DNA of 64,000 nt from Leptodontidium sp. MPI-SDFR-AT-0119 (taxonomy: Eukaryota; Ascomycota; Leotiomycetes; Helotiales; Leptodontidiaceae), in NCBI GenBank assembly GCA_020726505.1, contig JAHLEZ010000007.1:992001-1056000 (forward strand), in the 5' to 3' direction. The position numbers and the translations under genes are program-made. The notes beneath the pieces are model-generated. The model searched no databases. It was not told where the DNA came from and saw nothing but the letters and a program-made list of their open reading frames with translations. Each line of letters begins with the position of its first letter. The stretch's first letter is position 1. Positions 60,998 through 64,000 of this stretch are shown one piece after another.

Positions 60998-62159
60998 CGT
61001 TCTGGACTCTGAGAAGCAGAAGGTAAGGTTGGCAAATCAGAGCGGAAACAAGAGATTTGGAGATTGGGCGCCAATCGCAGTAAAGTTCTGCTCTGTCAGC
61101 GGTCGTGTGCTGACCATCAGCATTCATGCAACTAACCCACAGTCCATGGCGATCGAGGTGTTATCTTGTTGGTATGCAGAAGTTGTTGGCCAATCTAATG
61201 TGGAAGAACTCAGGCAAAATACTCGGCAATGCGTTGGAGAGGTTCTCGGGGTGGACCCTCGTCCCAAAGAATCAAATGGCGCAATTTGCAGACATATCCT
61301 CCTTCCACATCCGGGTGTATCCTAGCTTCCCGCGGCGGAAAGATGCAGGAGTTAGGTCTTGTCAAATGCTTGTGCTTGCTTGTAGATGCTTGTTCAGATG
61401 GCTTTTGAGACCGCTGCTTCGCCGGAAAAGCCGGAAGATCTTCCAGTGACTCCTGATCTCTAGGTTCTCTGGCTCGGGTGTCAAAGAAAAAAGTGCCGAG
61501 CTACAGTCTACCTCCCGGCCCCAACGTTGTTCCGTGAGCCAGCTTCAAGGATTTTCCAGCCAGCCAATCAATTTGTTAGAATGATGATAGATAGAAATTG
61601 GTTGGGTCCCTCGTTCCCCCTAGAAAACGTCGGACTCGGGGGGGGGGAACTACAGTATTGAGACTGCCAATAGAGCCCAGACTGACTCGGGGTTCCCAAG
61701 ACCTTCGGGTAAGCTCATCACTACCACCATGAGATCGACAGCAGCTCCTCCGAAATCTGGAGAGATCTCGCTCAGAGGTTGCATCATTACGATAAGGGAT
61801 TGTGGAGCATCAATCTCAGTACGATAGATGAACGGAATATTCAAGGGAGCAACTGAAATCCCAGACGCAAGAAGCGATAGCAGAAAAACAAGCGTTGCAG
61901 ACGAAACGTGGTAAGCGGCAAAGTGACGAGTAGCAGCTGAAGTACAGCAGATGCAGATGCAGATACGATGGGCTATGAGCTATCATCTTAAGAATTACGG
62001 GCAAGCGTGGATAGGTGGGATGTAATTAATTAGCATTAAGTAAGGGGTTTAAGGTTTGTTACCCCACTCTCTCTGAATAATGTTCCGTCTGAGGATCTCT
62101 AGGTCTGACCAGGAAATATAGCCAGTGATTCGGAACCTTGTTGAGTGAAGGGACCTGCA
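60998..62159. other. intergenic; no supported gene
   Basis: No recognisable coding frame. A run of ten G lies at 61,638-61,647. Nothing repeats the transposons elsewhere in the window. Confidence 0.4.
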
Positions 62160-62303
62160 TCAGATTGTGTTTAAGGCTGGGATATAAGTTATAGTATTGT
62201 CTGCGCCGAGCGCTTTCTCGTACCCTCGCAGCGCCCGCTGGTATATCAGCTCTGCCTCGACCAGCTTGCGTTGGTCGGCGTAGAGGACCCCCAGGTCTCC
62301 CAA
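62160..62303 (-). pseudogene. TPR repeat relic of a kinesin-light-chain/NLR-type protein
   Basis: A 47-codon minus-strand stretch reads LGDLGVLYADQRKLVEAELI then YQRALRGYEKALGADNT, ending in TGA. This matches the 42-residue TPR consensus (NLG-x-LY-x-x-QGK-x-x-EAE-x-x-YQRAL-x-GYEKALG) found at the C-terminus of many fungal NACHT/NB-ARC proteins. No start or neighbouring repeats are visible, so it is a fragment about 70 bp beyond the 3' end of the HET gene. Confidence 0.6.
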
Positions 62304-62370
62304 ACCTTGTTAATTTCTGTAGTCGAGTTCACGTAAAAGGTTCCTGACTGGCGTCTTGTCTAAAACTCAT

Positions 62371-64000
62371 TCAAACAATAGTTAATGTCTTTCGCCCCCA
62401 TCCAAGCAAGGCTGCATGCTGCTGGGACCCCACGATCCACTCCGCCATTGCATCAGAGCAACCAAACACTCCAATTCGTCTACATATCTCTTCATCGCCA
62501 CTTGATTTCTCCAGGATAATCCCATCAGGTATTGTACTATCCAAATTAGGCTTGAGGGGTTTCTCTCCGGCTTGTCGCACGGCCAACTTCAATAGCCACA
62601 GTTCTGCGACATCGGTTGGCGATCCAAAATCCATAGAGAGACTGCAAATTCCCGATCCGAGTGGATCCACAACATCCTTCTGATCCTTCATTGCATACTG
62701 ATAGACACCACCGTGTTTCTCGACTTTGCCATCGCTGATCACCTCTGGCTTTAGCTTTTCAGCCTCGTGGTCCCATTCCTCCTTTATGTGAATCGTGCTT
62801 TGGGTTGGGTTGAATCTTCTGACCGGGCCACATATAGTAATCGATCCAGAGAAGACTTGACCCAGCGGATTCAAAGGTTCTGTCTCGAGTTTGAAGTCGA
62901 CAAGCTCAATTTCGAACTTTCGTTCGTCTTCGAACTGGTGGGTAACAAATCCTTGGGTTGATGCCCAGCTCCATGAAGGAGCAATATAGGCCGAAGGTCG
63001 TTTCAAAGCTCCATTGAACCTTGCGCCCCAACACAGCCCAGCGGCAATGTCTTTCTTCCATAAGCCTGCCATGTACACATCTCCCGCTATCCGTTGAATT
63101 TTGTTCGCCAACCCTGAAATCGCGGGGAGTTTATCCAGCTCATTGGTTAATTGGCGCCCTGCAAAGCCTTCAATCAGTTGGTACCAGCGGGAGTAGATGC
63201 TAATCTTGTCACTATAAGCGGCAAACGTGGGATGTGAAGGAACTTCTCCTGAGGTCGGCGGGCTGTTGACTTCAGGAAGACTCAGGATCCACATGAGTTC
63301 TTTGTAACCATCATGCCCTCCTACCTGGAAAGTTTTGGACGATTCCTCGATATGCTGGTGATTGCACCGCCAGTTCAACATCTGTCTACCATAGTCCAAA
63401 ACCCGGGAAGGTAGAACGAGCTCCTGAAACGCCCAACTACGATCCCATAGCCTACCAAGGGCGTCGTCGAAGGACCATACTAAGTCAGATGGTGGCCACC
63501 GAATCCATACCCAATGTTCCGGACACATCGGGATTGGGCAAAGCTTGGTCATCAAGTAGCGCTCTGGGTCTCTTCGACGCAGGAATCCTTGGTCGCTGTT
63601 GTCCGCGGCGGATGCGTATATCGTGAGGAATGAATTGCCGTAGACCTCACTCATCAGCAATGACTCGTGACTCCAGTCGTCAGGTGAATCTTGGATGATG
63701 CAGAAAGAATCAATCCACAGATACCTGGGCAATATTAGTTGATCCCTCAAAAAGGGAGGTGTTGATTGGGAGGTTGACATACCGAATACCTAGTTGGGTA
63801 GCAACTGTGATGGCGTCTTGGAAATTGCGCGGGATTCGAGAGACAGAGAATCCAGCTTTTAAAGCTTCGTAGTTAGAGGTTGTGCATGTTCTAGTTCTTC
63901 GCGATCTTAGCTTGTAAAACTCCATCTGGTCAGGCTTGAGCACCCACATTTCTTCATTGTCGCCTCCAACTCCACCCCAACAATGACTGAGGGCAATATA
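62371..64000 (-). CDS. HET-domain protein, 3' part (5' end outside the window)
   Basis: Heterokaryon-incompatibility domain protein, a family in which some members trigger cell death after non-self recognition; the role of this one is unknown. Exon a (63783-64000, continuing beyond the window) reads YIALSHCWG, the classic HET motif, then RIPRNFQDAITVATQLGIR. The intron is 63725-63782 (gtatgt to cccag). Exon b (62371-63724) continues YLWIDSFCIIQDSPDDW, then YASAADNSDQGFLRRRD, then LWDRSWAFQELVLPSRVLDY, and a C-terminal region ending in TGA with PSAYIAPSWSWAS, typical of HET proteins. At least 523 codons are in the window, without any break. The start lies outside. Confidence 0.9.

Noticed and set aside
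1..64000. CRISPR arrays, rRNA or tRNA genes
   Set aside because: No regularly spaced short repeats, rRNA segments or complete cloverleaf-like tRNA were found; the tRNA-like bases beside copia LTRs are primer-binding sites.

Overview
The window is filamentous ascomycete (Pezizomycotina) DNA. It has short GT-AG introns with CTAAC-like branch sites, and families typical of these fungi: a rhodopsin-like integral membrane protein, a HET-domain protein and an NB-ARC/TPR STAND protein. It also holds large AT-rich blocks in which the coding frames of old retrotransposons are riddled with TAG/TAA where Gln or Trp is expected and with G-to-A/C-to-T changes, the signature of repeat-induced point mutation (RIP). 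The species cannot be fixed from this sequence alone.

Layout. 1-3.9 kb: an orphan piggyBac-type C-terminal Cys-rich fragment, an intact six-exon membrane protein gene and a C-terminal exon of another gene. 3,906-33,688: a nest of four LTR retrotransposons, each bounded by a target-site duplication (TSD) that I could match. Ty3/gypsy chromovirus A (TSD ctaat) was split in its integrase by Ty1/copia element I (TSD agaag). Copia I then received copia II (TSD agtaa) beside its 3' LTR, and a second member of its own family, Ib (TSD atttc), inverted, in its integrase. 34.4-49.8 kb: a decayed NB-ARC/TPR gene whose last intron holds a 12.35-kb gypsy element B (TSD atag), which itself contains a solo LTR of the copia II family (TSD catta). 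About two thirds of the window is transposon.

50-64 kb: a gene-containing stretch in which most genes carry a break. These are dipeptidyl peptidase III (one stop, one frameshift), a membrane protein with several frameshifts, an APH-like kinase with one frameshift, a second orphan piggyBac C-terminal domain, and an intronless GC-rich sedolisin fused to a seven-repeat PLL-like lectin propeller with one in-frame stop. A TPR-like gene and the 3' part of a HET-domain gene look intact, and a lone TPR relic lies between them.

Main points of interest. (1) All three copia elements carry an extra ORF on the strand opposite pol, between pol and the 3' LTR. They share an Ala/Lys-rich start and a similar C-terminus, and two of the three share a Cys-rich (zinc-ribbon-like) middle. 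(2) The copia primer-binding sites match the anticodon region of initiator Met-tRNA, implying half-tRNA priming. (3) Gypsy B has about 3.15 kb of unexplained coding-like sequence between two copies of its polypurine tract. (4) The sedolisin-lectin fusion looks horizontally acquired.
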